Shown: one piece after another, positions 25,001 to 39,381 of the stretch
How the letters are laid out: each line of letters starts with the position of its first letter
How positions within the stretch are numbered: position 1 is the stretch's first letter
Assembly (NCBI GenBank): GCA_946894095.1
Contig: OX335657.1
Coordinates: 18,290,001 to 18,354,000 of the forward strand
Length of the DNA stretch: 64,000 bases
Origin: Incurvaria masculella
Lineage: Eukaryota > Arthropoda > Insecta > Lepidoptera > Incurvariidae
Direction of reading: 5' to 3'
Program-made: the position numbers and the translations under genes
Notes under the pieces: model-generated
The model's database searches: none
Seen by the model: only the letters and a program-made list of their open reading frames with translations
What the model was told of the DNA's origin: nothing

Positions 25001-28000
25001 CTACAGCAAAATTTCTTCTAGTTCTTCGCTTCGATTGGTGAAATTGTTTTTCATAAAATGTGACAAATCCTAAAGCAGTTCCAATGGATGATAGGTACTC
25101 CTTCTTAAAATACTACGAGTAGGTAAGAAATTAATTGGAACACTGCATGTTAGGAACTTACAAATAAATCTACAAAACCGAACATCTCGTATGTGACAGT
25201 ATTTTTCATAACAAAATATAACTTTAATTTTGTTCCCTTGCTATGACCCCTGCTGTACATGGTTCTCATTAACCTAACATAACCTAGGGCACCGCTGCAT
25301 GGAAAACACGATCAATCTTCAAATCTTTATGGCTTTGGCTGGTGTATACGTTGACAGCTCTTTTTTGTTCCGGCGGCAGGGCAAGACGTGATCGTGTACC
25401 TGCCCAACAGCAGCCTCACGCTGAACGGCAGCCTCTCGTCGGACGACCACGAGATCGTGTCGTGGGAGTGGACCAAGGCGGCCGGCGACGAGGACAAGGC
25501 CGTCGACATGCAGAACACTCACTCGCCCTACCTGCAGGTGAGGAGCTGACACCTCGGGTGGGACAACAAGTTCTTGCTTGCCGTAGAGTAGTACTAGAGC
25601 AGGCACTAAGGAGCGGACTGATGTACCACTTGGTATGGGTCCATACTCCCAACGTAATTCATTCGGGACCAGTCGGATTTTTAACAAACTGATTAAAATT
25701 TTCATGGATTCATCATTTACCCATACCTTCAGTAATCAAATATTTAAAATCTTTTTTCTTTCTCCTATCATGGCCTTCAACAGAAAAGAGATAATAAAAT
25801 TTTGAAATAAGAACGTGATCTTATATCTTATATCGTGATTTGTGATCCTGAATGCAGGTGGATACAATCTTCTAGTGTAGGTGGTTTGAGCTTCGCTTTG
25901 ATAAGTGAAGGTACGGGTAATGTATGATGTGAATACTCGAAAATTTAAATCAGTTTATTAAAAATGAACACCTTCATTTAGTTTGTCGTGTAACATTACT
26001 TCACAGGATTTGTTCCTTATAAGCGACACTATGGACTGTTGCAATAATAGAGGTGCATTTTTTTTTTTCAAAATCAATGACTACGTTTCTCGGCTAAAAA
26101 AAAGTTTATTTTTAAATCTAATGAAACGGTTCCAACACAAAAATCAGCCTCAAAACTCCTTTGAGTGTTTTTCGCTATTTCTTATAGTTTCTGATTTGGC
26201 CCTGAATGCCCACTTGAAAAATTCGCCCAATATACACTTTTCCCAAATTTCTACCATACATTCGTATGAAACATTCAATACATTAAATTCCACCAGAGAA
26301 CGTTCCTCGTCTGTTGAAATGTTTGAAGACTCCAAAATCCATCGTCGTCCTCTCCCAGCGGATTTCAGTTTGTGCGTGAACGGTGTCGGTGTGTCTCCCC
26401 CCAGCTGTCGAACCTGTCGGAGGGCGTGTACGCGTTCGTGCTGAAGGTGACGGACTCGTCGGGGCAGTCCTCCTCCGCCGACGTGCACGTCTTCGTGAAG
26501 CCGCCGACCAACACGCCGCCCGTCGCCGACGCGGGGTCCGACCAGGTACGCACCGAGCACCTGCGAGCATCCTCCTGTCTAGCCCATAGAACGCCCACGG
26601 TACGGACGACAGCACACGGAAAGATACCCTGCACGCCTTCTGAATTGACGGGTCTCTATATTCCGGTATTCCTCGGGGTCGTCACAGCGCTATATCTAGT
26701 CCAAGGAGCCACACTGGTAGGTACTTAAGTAAATATACTTTTTCTTTTTAAGCCAGTATGTCCCTTTTTCCAATGAATGTGATATGTATGTATGTAAATT
26801 CGACGTGAGCAAGGACACATTTATTAAAGAAAGACCTCGTAAAAAGAATTACTTTATGAAAATACTGCAATGCCAGCAAAACACACCATTTGCTGGTATT
26901 GCGTTTACTAATTTCGACAACTGCTGCATACACATAATTTGGAAGTGTACTACAGTCCTTCCTCCCCGAAAACAATTTCTACTATGTTTAATATTATACA
27001 CGTACATTGATTTAACGATTTTGGTGCCGACGGCAATATGATTGAATTTTCAGTCTATTTCAATGACCGCAACGCAAGGAAAGTGCTAAACCAATTTGTA
27101 TCAAAACCTATTGTGAACAGAATGATGTCAAAGAAAAAAACAAATGATTCACTAAATTCGAAATGCAAATACACAAGCCTGAATTTGGAATTCCTAACCA
27201 AACACCAGATATTTTACATCAAAGCAGTTATTTCGACAAAACGCCATTTTCATATGTAAGAGGCTTATTTCCTTACTTACAGTTTTGCAAATATTTCTGG
27301 ATCCAATTATTTGTGACAAATTTCAGATCATTTTATGGATTTGAACTATGAAATATGGTTATAACTCAATTATTATTATATGGTGAAACTGACAGTTTTT
27401 ATAGTATTGGTCAAAATAGAAATAAATTATGGTTTATCCCATGTGGAATGCAAAACGTTAAAGGGTAATAATTGTTTTGTGTTAAGTATACGCTTTACCA
27501 ACTATGAATGGCCTGAATGTATGTACTCATGTAATGAAAACTAATCTTATTTTTACTTGGGTGATTGTTCTTAATGTTGCCACCTCCATTTGTGTATCAT
27601 TCATTCCATGTTCTGCAAATATGTAAACTAAAACGGACTATTAATACCTCATTTCATATTCTTAACCACATACTCTTCACGCATGCAAATCATATGTAAA
27701 TCTAACAAAATGTTCTAACAAAAATGTTGTGTATTGGGCTAGTTTTGTTAGTTTTCATAAGGGTAGTTTTGTGGTATTATCCATCCATGTCAAATTCCAT
27801 AAAAAAAATGGACCGTCAAATAATTAAAGATGTTCCCATTATTATTTTACCATTAATTTGAAAGTAATATGATCGCACGGAACGACGCTTCATCATCACC
27901 TCACCTAACCTCCACAGTCCCCCACATAGTGACTAACAGCACGGGGCGTTCCAGTTCATATCGCTGCCGCGCACGTGGGTCACGCTGGACGGCTCCGCGT

Positions 28001-31000
28001 CGCACGACGACCACCGCATCGTCTCGCACGCGTGGAGCCAGCTCGCGGGGCCCGGCGACGCGGTGCTGCTGTCCGCCAACGAGACCGCGGCGAACGCGAC
28101 GCGCCTCACCAAGGGCGTGTACGTCTTCCGGCTGACAGTGCTTGACGACAACGGCAACGCGGCCACCGACAACGTCACCGTCACGGTCGCTCAGAGTGAG
28201 TGGCGCGGGTGGGGTGCCGCTAGCGGCGGCTGTCAAGCGAATATTTAGATTTGTGGTTCCCTGCCTACGAACAAACATACTGATAGGAGAGTAAATAAAG
28301 CTGGGCTTTGACACCACGAAGCCGTGGTTGGCAATTGTTTTGGTTTGTTCATATTCAACTGAGACTGAAGACGTTGTCTTGTGTTTTTGTTGCGTTGTTT
28401 TTTATTTTGCAATGTGTTGAAAAAAAGGAGATGTTTTTACGTTTGGATAGGATCTCGTCTAGATTCTTCGTTTTTTAGCGAACTCAGGCTTTAGAAGCCA
28501 AAGTTATGAGATAACACAAAAGGACAATGCCCATTTGAAAAGCGGGCTGAAGATTAAGTAACTATTCCCGAAAAATGCCTAAACCGTTGGAATTACAAAT
28601 AAATATGGAGATTAATGATGTGATTGTTTCAATGCATGAATAGGTTTGCTGATTAAATTGTGATTTGACTTCCAATTGCGCCAAACGAAACTCGATTTCG
28701 CAAGTCTCCAACAGATGTCGCTCGCATCAAACTGTTTTCATTTGTTTTGTTGATATGGTTAATAAACTCTTTGAAGAAAAAAATTTGTTAATTTACATAA
28801 CTTCAACAATATTTATATTGCCACATATTTTAGTTCATTTCATTTCATTTATTTAAACTTTTAGGTAGTCAAACTACACTAAGTTACGTCACAAAGATCC
28901 GTGGATTAGATCAACCCAGTAAAGATGAACCTGCAAAGAAACTTCACGGGTTTACATAACATATTTGTTCCGTCCACAATTATGAAATACACACTTAGAT
29001 CTAAATTCGATCTTTCATTGTCAACCATACGGAGCAGGCAAAATACGTTAGTAAATTGGGGGGAACGGCATAACGTATAATATGCAGATCGTATAATGTC
29101 ATATTTTAACAAAATTTTAAAACCATGCACAACGTATAATCGGCAGATCGTATAATCTTATACGTAGTGCATGAAGAAGTCCAAAAAATTAAATTACTTA
29201 TTTCTCCATGCATAACGTATAATAGTCACAACGTATAATGTTATGATCTTTATTTAACAAAAAAATAAAACCATGCATATCATATAATCCTAAAATATTT
29301 CATACGATAAGCGTCCTTATCGCTATAAGATTAAAGATTATACTCGCACGCGACTTTTCGACCGTCTCAATTAGCGTTGTAGCAAATTGTTACTCTTCAA
29401 CAGATATCGATTCGTAGCAATTTCAGCCTTAAATGTATCGTTGTTAGGGCGCTTTATGCAGTGCTTCTTGGCATATTATACGTTCTGCATGGTTTTCTTT
29501 TTTTGTGAATTCATGTTAGGAATATTATACGTTGTGACTATTATACGTTCTGCATGATGCAAAGAGTTTATTTTATTTTTAAACTCATGCACAACGTATA
29601 ACATTATACGTTGTGAATATTATACGATATGCATGGTTTTAATTTTTTGGAAAAAAATACTATTATACGTTGTGAATATTATACGTAGTGAATACGACTC
29701 GTAAATTGTATTACCTGAGTGGCATTCTCGATTTTTCTATGAGTTATTAGAATATTTTTATGTTTTGGAAGATTACCTCATTGCTGTTAGGGACTACAGT
29801 TCTGTATGTAGGGACATTTTGAATGTTATTATTTTTCCATTCATGGATCGGTCGACTGTTCCTTCTTAATAATTTTTCCACTTCAAATATCTGGATAACA
29901 GTCAGGAAATCAATTTTTCGGAGTATGCAGAAAAGAATTATACTCAAATTCACATGATGTGACTCAAATTAAAAAAGTGGTCTGTTTTTTAATTATTATA
30001 AAAAAAAAATATCGCCATTCTTTTTACAAGCTGTCACAAAAATAAGACATTCAGTTAAATGTTTGTAGGGTGAGTTTGTCTCGTCAAGTATGCCCGCAGT
30101 GAAGCATCCGGTTTTTTACTTGCACATTTATACTTTATGTGTTTGGCAGGTTGTCCTGGGGAATAAGTCTTAAGGTTTTAACAACAACATTTTGGTAAAA
30201 ATGTTACTTGGTGACTTTTCCCAACGCGGGGGTTCTTTGTTCTAACACCTGCTTCCATCAGTATGTGTATTCGAAGTTCCCAGTGGTTAAATAATATTGA
30301 CCTATTTTCAGTTAGTCGTGAACTGCTCTCTACAGAATTTGTGGTTTCCTCGAAATTATTTCGTTTACCATAAAAGCCGGCGTAGACTAGATGTACGCCG
30401 AAATTTGTCATGCTGCTCTTAGATAAAGTTCTTTTGTGGCATTTTCGCCCTCTTCGTGAGGATGTGACAACCGGTGTGAGCGAGACCTGCAACTGTAAAA
30501 ATACTTTCCCAAAAATGTTGGTGTTGGGGTCTGCATGTGGCATTCGTTGATAACTGCATGGGTGTACCATAACACTTGGTCATTGATTTTGTGATACATT
30601 TCTGTGTCATAGTATGTATACAGTTTACTGCCCATTTATTGTTGATAGCCCAAGTCATTAGCTTAGATCTGCAGTATGTAATTTCAAACTATCTCAATTT
30701 TTTATTTATGTAACTGGACATGAATGGCTTACCTTACCTCTATGAGCACGGCTATGTTAACCGGATGGAAAACATTGACAATTATTTATTGTCGTTTCGA
30801 CCAAGACTTAGTACCAACCTTGGCGGGCTTAACACTAACAACTGGTAGGATAAGCGGCCCTACAGTTTTACATGTATTCAGAGCTGCTCCATGGGCAGCT
30901 CGCATTCGTGACGAAATGCACTTATCCAACGTGAGGATTTGCACTCATAGACTAGGAGGTTGCGACAAAAATGGTAACGATAACGTAAATGGCTGAAACT

Positions 31001-34000
31001 GGGTTCACAGGATAAAGACCAACCCTCTGAACCTAAATGTGTCAGTCTGCCTGTGCCAAGTGGTTGCGTTACGTAGATAAGGCGCCTGAAAAAGTAGTTA
31101 TGGTGACAAAAAATATATATGATAAGGTAAATGGCTGCAAATACCGAAGCATGAAAGTATCAGTACATACTTGCTTAGCAATATCAAAACTGAACAAATC
31201 TCTGTTTACGTTTCGTAGTTATAGGCGATTTAGGTTACAGATATAACTTTAGGTATATGTAAGTATTTAATTAAAAAACCGACTGGTTATTGGTGTATAA
31301 TTAATAGGTATCAATGTTTCTAGACAATCAGTATATTCATCAGCAGGTACATACCAACATATATTTTATATAGCCAATCTAGATAACGCCATCACTTGGC
31401 ACAGGCAGACCGACATATTTAGCACCAGAGGGTTGGTCTCTAACATATGAACCCAGATTCAGCCATTTACCTTATCGTGACCAAAAATGTCGTGACCTCC
31501 CGGAATATCATGACCTCTGGCATACGAGGCGAGTACCAACTACCGCAGAATATATACCACTATTATGACTGTATAATTTGCAGCGGACAACAGGCCACCG
31601 AAGGCGGACGGCGGAGGCGACCAGGTGCTGGCGCTGCCGCTGCCCGTGCTGGTGCTGAACGGGTCGCGCTCCTCCGACGACTTCCGCGTCGTGGCGTGGC
31701 GCTGGCGTCGCGCGCGCCCCGGCGCCGCCGCCGGCACCGTCGCGCTCGCCTCCGACACCACGCCCGTGCTGCTGGTCAGTCGGTCTATCGTATACGATTC
31801 ACATTGTGTCAAAGCAATTGTTGTTTATTGTTTATTCATCATCCATAGACAGTACACTGGACTCGGATTTATCATATTTTATCATTAGCCAGTTCAGCAA
31901 TTCCAGCAAAGAAGAACTGGCCAGAAACTCAGCTGGTTTTTGTTTTTCAATGTCTACTTAGTCTAAGTTTACAAAAGTATATGCCACTGCTTACAATCAC
32001 AGGTAAAAACACAAAAATAATGTGAATTGACGAAGATTATCAATTCATGTCGTATGCAACAGTTCGTGACAAATATCAGTTTATTTGTAAAGACCGTGCA
32101 CACCATCAGACATGTTGCCAATTGGAGCAAGCCAGTCCCCACAAACAGCACCCGTTCACGAGCATCACGCCGGGCACAGCCATTGCCTCTCATCCATATT
32201 TTAGGGAAAGATGAGACCCAAACCCAGCGTCACCGCAAGCAAGGACCTCAAAACGATGCACTACTCCAGTGGCAACCAGAAAAAAAATTAAAACCTTTGT
32301 GTAATTTAGTTTTAATACTATTATTTCTGTCATGAACTACTACAGTGACCTCGAAACAAAGAGTCAAAATACAAAAACATTATTATTCTTACAGCTAAAT
32401 AAAAACTATGTAATATTAACCATTTAAATGCTTCCACCTACAGAAAATAAAGAGTACAATAGTTTAAGAGCAACCTCTGTAATCATGTATGAACAAGGTA
32501 TACTTACAGTAAATCGCCCGTGTAATCGCCTCTGCAAGACGTGTTTTCATGGACAGATTTACTATCTGACAGTCTGTCCGACATTTCTCGCGGAAGTTTA
32601 CTTCCTCGTGAAAATGGGGCTTAATACACCAAAATTCGTTATTTATTAATTTAAATATAAGAATTCAACAGTTTATTACATTTGCCAATACCAAAAATTG
32701 TTAGACAAACAAAAGTTCCACTTTCTTTCAGTCGTGCACAACCGTAGCTGTACTCATTGACATTTGTCTCCAGCTAACGGACATTGTGCCCGGGCGCTAC
32801 GTGTTCGAGCTGACGGTGACGGACGACCAGGGCCTGTCCGACAGTGACACGGTCAGCGTGCAGGTCAAACCCGACCCACTCGAGGATCATCTACTTGAGA
32901 TGACGCTTAACGAGCCGGTATAGTACCCATTTATTTTATTTATTTATTTATATACACTAGCAGCTTAAAGCTGATGCGTGTATGTCATTGGTTGAGTGCA
33001 CTATTTGGTTATTAAACATCTCTTTTTTTTAATTTAAAATAACTGTCCAATTGGTTTTTAAACCCGTTCACTGTTGTAGCACTGATCACTTCTTGTGGCT
33101 GTTTGTTCCAAGAGTCCACCACTCGGTTAGATATGAAATGTTTTCTTGGGTTAGAGTTGAAGTTACTTCGGTTAAGTTTTAAAGAATGTCCACGAAGTCT
33201 TTCATTAGTATTCATAGTAAAAACGGTTCGAAGGTTGGGTACATCGTAAAGTCTATTTAGAATTTTAAAAGTTTCGATCAAGTCACCCCGGTTGTCTTCA
33301 TTTAACCATTCAGGGTATTGTCAATATCAAACTATCGGTCGCCTTTTTATTAACCTGCTTAACCCATGTCGCACCATGTTGGACGACCAGGTGCTCGGTC
33401 ACACCATGTTTAAAGGACCCTAGATCGTACTTTTGGGAGAAATACCTCTGCAGGAAGTGCATTCCACAGTTAACTGGCCCTAAAATTAAGGATTTACAGG
33501 ATCGGTTGGTTCTAATTTCAGGAATGTCAACTGTGCATGAGTGCATTTTGTTAAGTTTCTACGTTCAACTAAATTGGTACAGTTTTAGTAGTTTTTTCCA
33601 AACTATGTTTATACTAGCTGCGGTACCCGGCTCCGCTCGGGTTAGTGTCGGCTAAATTATCTCATGGATAAAAAGTAGCCCACATGACTGGTCCAAAATA
33701 GGGTCAAACTGGTCCAGGACAATGTATCCATGTACCAAATTTAATCAAGATCGTTCGAGCCGAAATAGCATGATTTGATGAGAAACATCCAATAATTCCC
33801 ATTTAGAGCTTCGTTGACGTTTGGTGGCTATTTAAAAAAAAACATTTGCCGCGAGAACCTTTCTGCACTTTCACTGCTACATTGCTTACCTAGTAAGTAA
33901 CGTGTAACGTAGGTAAGTTTTGCGTGGACTCCAACCCACAGCCAGCCTCAACATCGAAAACAGTAACCCATCTCGAACCTGACTGCTCCCAGAGATGCTA

Positions 34001-37000
34001 TACATTGATAAAATACGCATATAAATCAGGTAAGTGGTTCGCATGTTATAAGACTTTAAGACTCACTACTTAACCTTCTGGTAATGAAGCGTTATATTAT
34101 GTAATCTATAAGTTTTTAGTAGAATCAGGCTAGACGTAGATACAATGCACATCTAAATCGAGTAATTGGTTCTCAAGGATTTTATTCTGTTGGTCGCTCC
34201 TCCGGCGATTTAGCGTGATGCCAAGTAGTCCTAAAGTTGCAGGAAATACCAAGCCGTACTTCAGAAAAAGTAAGCGCTGCCGCCGCAAAGCCGAGCCGTG
34301 CATAGCATTGCAGTTTGTATGACAGCCCCATCTTAGCGTAAGCGGAACTGAATTCTATTTAGCCAATCCTAATTCCCGGGTAGTTAAATGTACATGTACT
34401 AAGTTTTACAAATCGCTAGTGCCTTGAAAATTCGCCAAACGGACACCAAACAGTCACGACGTCTGCCCTCCCCCCGCCGCCGCTCCCCGCCACCGCCCCC
34501 GGCTCCTCTCCCCCTAGTGTGAAGTATCGCTACCGGCATCGTTTTCGCAGCCCCGTGAAAGTTCTAAAGCCCATGGGCACATAAATTGTAGCCTATGTGT
34601 TATTCTGATGTATAAGCTATATTATTGTAAAGTTTCATTAGAATCCATTCAGTAGTTTTTACGTGAAATAGTAACAAACATCCATCCATCCATCCATCCA
34701 TCCATCCATCCATCCATCCATCCATCCATTATTACAAACTTTCCCCTTTATATTATTTATTAGATGGTGTGCTTAGCTTATGGGCATCCTTAACAAACAA
34801 ACAAAACAAATTGCAATGCAACATTTTCTGTGGCAAATAGTATTAACGTATAAAAAATCTCACGGCAGGTGTCAATGTTCACGGGCGCGCAATTGGAGTC
34901 GCTACAGCAGAAGCTGTCGCTGCTGCTGGGCGGCGACGTCACGGTGAATGTGTCGGCGGTGCGCGCGCAACCCGACACCGACAATGCGCAGCTGCTCTTC
35001 TGTCTGCGCGAGAAGGTACGTCGTGACTACGGTCATTTAAAAAAAATATATTAATAAACATATATTTTTTTCTTATATTTGCAATCAGTTCTATGTATTA
35101 AAAAGTTATATCTTTCCGGGTAAGAGCTAAAATTAATACTATGACCACAAAAGTGCTAAGAAGTGACCCTTGAGGGATGCTTGACGTAATGTGCGTTTGG
35201 CTGTACATTTAGCCGTATCATATTGGTACATACGTTCGATTTGCTGCACGGCAACAAAACAAACTGAATATTCTTATGTACAGCTGCGTGTCAAACTAAG
35301 GACAGTAGATTAGAATAGTAACCCTACATTCCGAAATGCGTACATTGCAAAGATCGCAGAGAAAGCGAATACAGTGAATACTTGTGTTCCGAATTGATAT
35401 CACTGCTCATAGCAACAATCGCACGATATCAAATGGGAACGAATTTGTGCAGACATATGTATCAGAGTCTAACCTAACTACCTCGAAAATGCCTCGTTAG
35501 TCTCGAGAGTGGTTATTTCAGGCAAAATGTCTAACTAGACTAACAAACGCCGAAAGGACTTCGTTATTTCAGAACATAAGTGCATAAGATCAGAGAACTA
35601 CAGATAAACACGCTTAATGACAGCTCAATGACAGCCATTTGGCGCACATGCTCTCAACCGTGCACGCTTTTTATGATCTGTGTGCGGTCTAGAGTCACGT
35701 CCCTTGTCAACATAACGTTCACGGGAGTGAATATACGCAATTTGGAACGGTTGTGTACGCGTACACAGGCACGTATCAAGGGGGGGGGATAGTTAGACAC
35801 CCCGAAATATGATAGATAGACACCCCGAAATATGACTGAAAAAAAAACGTTAACGTGACAAAAAATATGTAAAAAAATACTTATATAATGTTTATGTAAG
35901 ATACTTATATATAAATATAAAATACTTACAAGTGTGTGACTAAACTACGGACGGGAATTCTTTAAGTTATAAAAAATTATAGCATAGTAATTACAGCGAT
36001 TTTTACACAGTTCACATGGTTGTTTCAATATTTGTCCCCCCCCCCCCCCACCGAACCAAAAGTCTGGATACGTGGCTGGCGTGCATCATAAATTCTCCGC
36101 AGTACACACATTTCGGAATGCAGTATAAGTGTTGTCGAAAGCTTTAGTGAGTATAGATAGCAAGTATTTTGTCCACGTAGGGTGTGCCAGTGGAAGGCAT
36201 GCGGGCACTGTCGATGGTACGGCACGCGGGGTGGGGTCCGGGCGGCGGCGGCGCGGCGGTTACGCGGCTGCGCACCGCGCGCTGCCTCAGCGCGTGCTCC
36301 GGGCGCGGCGTGTGCGACCAGCGCACGCGCACCTGCCGCTGCGACGCCTTCTGGATGCAGAGCCCGTTCGCGCAGCTCGACCCGGACGCGCCGCCCAACT
36401 GCGGTGAGAGTGTGTCAATGCCGGCTGCGCACGACAGGCGTCCTACTTCTCCATTCAATTTCTTATGCGCCCCAACTCGATCACCACGCAGCTCGATCGC
36501 CGCACGGGTCAATGATGTTTTGGACTGATGTTGGGCTGAATTATTTCCTGGATATTACATATGAGTTCCCCAAAGAAACTTTCTTCCCCTATATTACCTC
36601 CATCGATTTTAATTTTCACCACAAAAGGAAGCCTATGTCCTTGTTGTTATGTATGTATGTATCTATGTATGTATGTATGTTGCTATGTCCTTATTGAAGC
36701 CTGTGTCCCCAGAGTGGTCGGTGGTGTACGCGGCGCTGGGCTGCGCGGGCGCGCTGGCGGGCGCGGGCGGCGCGTGCTGGGCGGTGCTGCGCGCCGCTCG
36801 CCGGCTGTGCGCCGCCGCCGGCGCGCGCCGCCCCGCGCACTCCGCCGCGCCGCGCGCCAAGTACCGCCTGCTGCCCGCCGCCGCACCGCACACCGACACC
36901 ACCTGTGAGCTCAGACAGACCTTAAGGTGGCCCAACCCGGCGGCCTCAACTCATTTGCGGGCACGGTACAAAACCGTGCTGTTGCGCTCTGGGGCCTTCT

Positions 37001-39350
37001 CTGTTTCTAAGAATAAGACAGGCTCCGTGATGAGGAAGATGCAACCTGTCCACAAAAAAGACAATGTGCATAGTGTATGATTTGGTAAGATTTACGAAAA
37101 TTTTAATTTCAAAACGACTTTAGCTAAAAGTAAACCACGACCGCTGTAGTCCAAAATCTAACAAAAACCAAATAGATTATAAATTTTGATTAAATAAGCT
37201 ATGTCTGATGACTAATCTTTTTAAGATGTTCTTACTTTATCATTGCGTAATCCACCTCCAAAGTTATTGTATAAAACGCGCGAAAAATCCAAACTTTCGG
37301 ACGTTATAACTTGGAAACCAAACACAATTTTACAATGCCAACGGTCATCAGACATCTAGTTGAATCAAATAAAGCTATTTTGAGCAAAATTTTTGATCTC
37401 TGACAAGAAATATAGGCGTGATCTTCTTTCCGCTTTTGTATGGGGAGATGACCGGGATGGGCCGCCTTAAACAGACAGCCTAAACTTTTTTTTAATGAAT
37501 ACCAACTGACAGTCAGATATTAGCCTGACACACCACATGGGAACTAGGTGCCATGCCAGGACCTTCCTTATATTGCTCGGACTCATTGAACTGGATGGAT
37601 AACACGGACAATTTTCATTCCCGCTTCGACCATCGTTCATTCAATGCTATGCTACCGACCCGGCACCTAGTAAGTAAGGTGGGAGGGTTCACCTTACTAC
37701 AGTTTTACGTGGAATCCAAACCACAGCCAGCCTCAACGGTTCAAAATGGTCAGCCATCCAGAACCTAACCGCTCTCAGAGGTACTTCACCAAGCTTATCG
37801 AATCGCAAGGCGTCACGGCACTGGGCATGGGAAGTTATTAATAAACCCGTATCATCCTCTGAATAGTTATACAATGATTTGTCCCTTTCTCTCGCATTCG
37901 AAACTGCGTGTCATTGCAAAGGCCAAAACATTGTATAACTATTCAGAGGATGATCTGGGTTTATCAGTAACGGGTTGATATTTTCCATTCATTGGTAAGA
38001 AAGGAAGTTTTTACTAGTTATTTCAGCACTTTGAATGCCTTCGTTTGAAAGAGACCAAGTTGTACTCTATAGATAATGGATCTAGAGGACTTACTGCGCG
38101 TTCCGATTTGAACTGTAAATGATTACACTGCTAAAAGCGTATACAAGCGTCCCGAATCAGATTGCACACTCAAAGCAGTAAGCATTACAAACGATTCGGA
38201 CGGTTTGTGTACGCGCTTACACTTACACTGCTAAAAGCGTATACAAGCATCCCGAATCAGATTGCACACTCAAAGCAGTAAGCATTACAAACGATTCGGA
38301 CCGTTTGTGTACGCGCTTACACTTACACTGCTAAAAGCGTATACAAGCGTCCCGAATCAGATTGCACACTCAAAGCAGTAAGCATTACAAACGATTCGGA
38401 CCGTTTGTGTACGCGCTTACGATAGCAAAACAACAAACATGGAACAGTTGACGTTAATTGTAGTAGTTCACCTCAAATTTAAATCTAATGACTCTTGAAC
38501 TTGAATTTTCAACTGAGGTTTATTCAACGGTTTGTGAAAAAACACAATAGAAACACGAGAGACTACTCTTTAGAAATGTCAAATAGTGACATTGACAGTT
38601 GCACACAGTGCCCTTCCTCTAAAGCGTGAGCGCTGTGTACGGCTTTGCGTGATGCACCGATGACGTCATACCGTTTACGGGACGTCATTTTGAGGGCTGT
38701 AAGCGCAAATCGGACCAGTTTAGAGCGTGCTTTTGGTAACGGTTCAAATCGGAACTGATCTAGATTTACAATATCTCAGTAATAATGACTTTAAGAAGCA
38801 AGTTGCAACAACTCGTTCATCATAATCCATATTAATTTTGTATGTTTGTTTGAGTAATCGTTGATTTTCTTTATTGTTAATTAAGTTATTTTCTTTGTGC
38901 CATTTAAATGAATGTTTCTGCCATGCACGTTATCATGTTGCTCTCATACTTTATCTGTGCTCAATTTTTGAAACTTGGAACCTTCAGTATTTTTTTTTTT
39001 ATTATTAACTTACATCTTATTTTATGATTATGATATGTTTGTTTTTCTTTAATATAGATATTAATAATAAATAATAAGCCCTATTTTTTTTTATTATATG
39101 TAAAATGCGGTGCCGTGTACATATCTAGTTAATTAGTATTAAATTGTCTTTTTGTATGTTAATCATGTCTGTACCTGTTTGCTTTTCCAAATAAATAAAT
39201 AAACAAACGCGACCTTAACGATATGACTAATATGTCGATTGGCATCGCAGTTCATAACAACGCTTCGGACACGGAGACGGACTCGGACGTGCTGTTCGAG
39301 TCGCGCGGCACGCGAGAGTCGTCCTTCTCGCGGCGGTTGCTGAACGGCGA

Positions 39351-39381
<31 letters not shown>

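Noticed and set aside
26150..26560. 136-codon minus-strand frame
   Set aside because: Overlaps KIAA0319L exon 9 in antisense and mixes intron with exon; composition shadow.
35325..36125. 800-bp transposon bounded by ATTCCGAAATG inverted repeats
   Set aside because: The match is only about 14 bases, with no target duplication or second copy.
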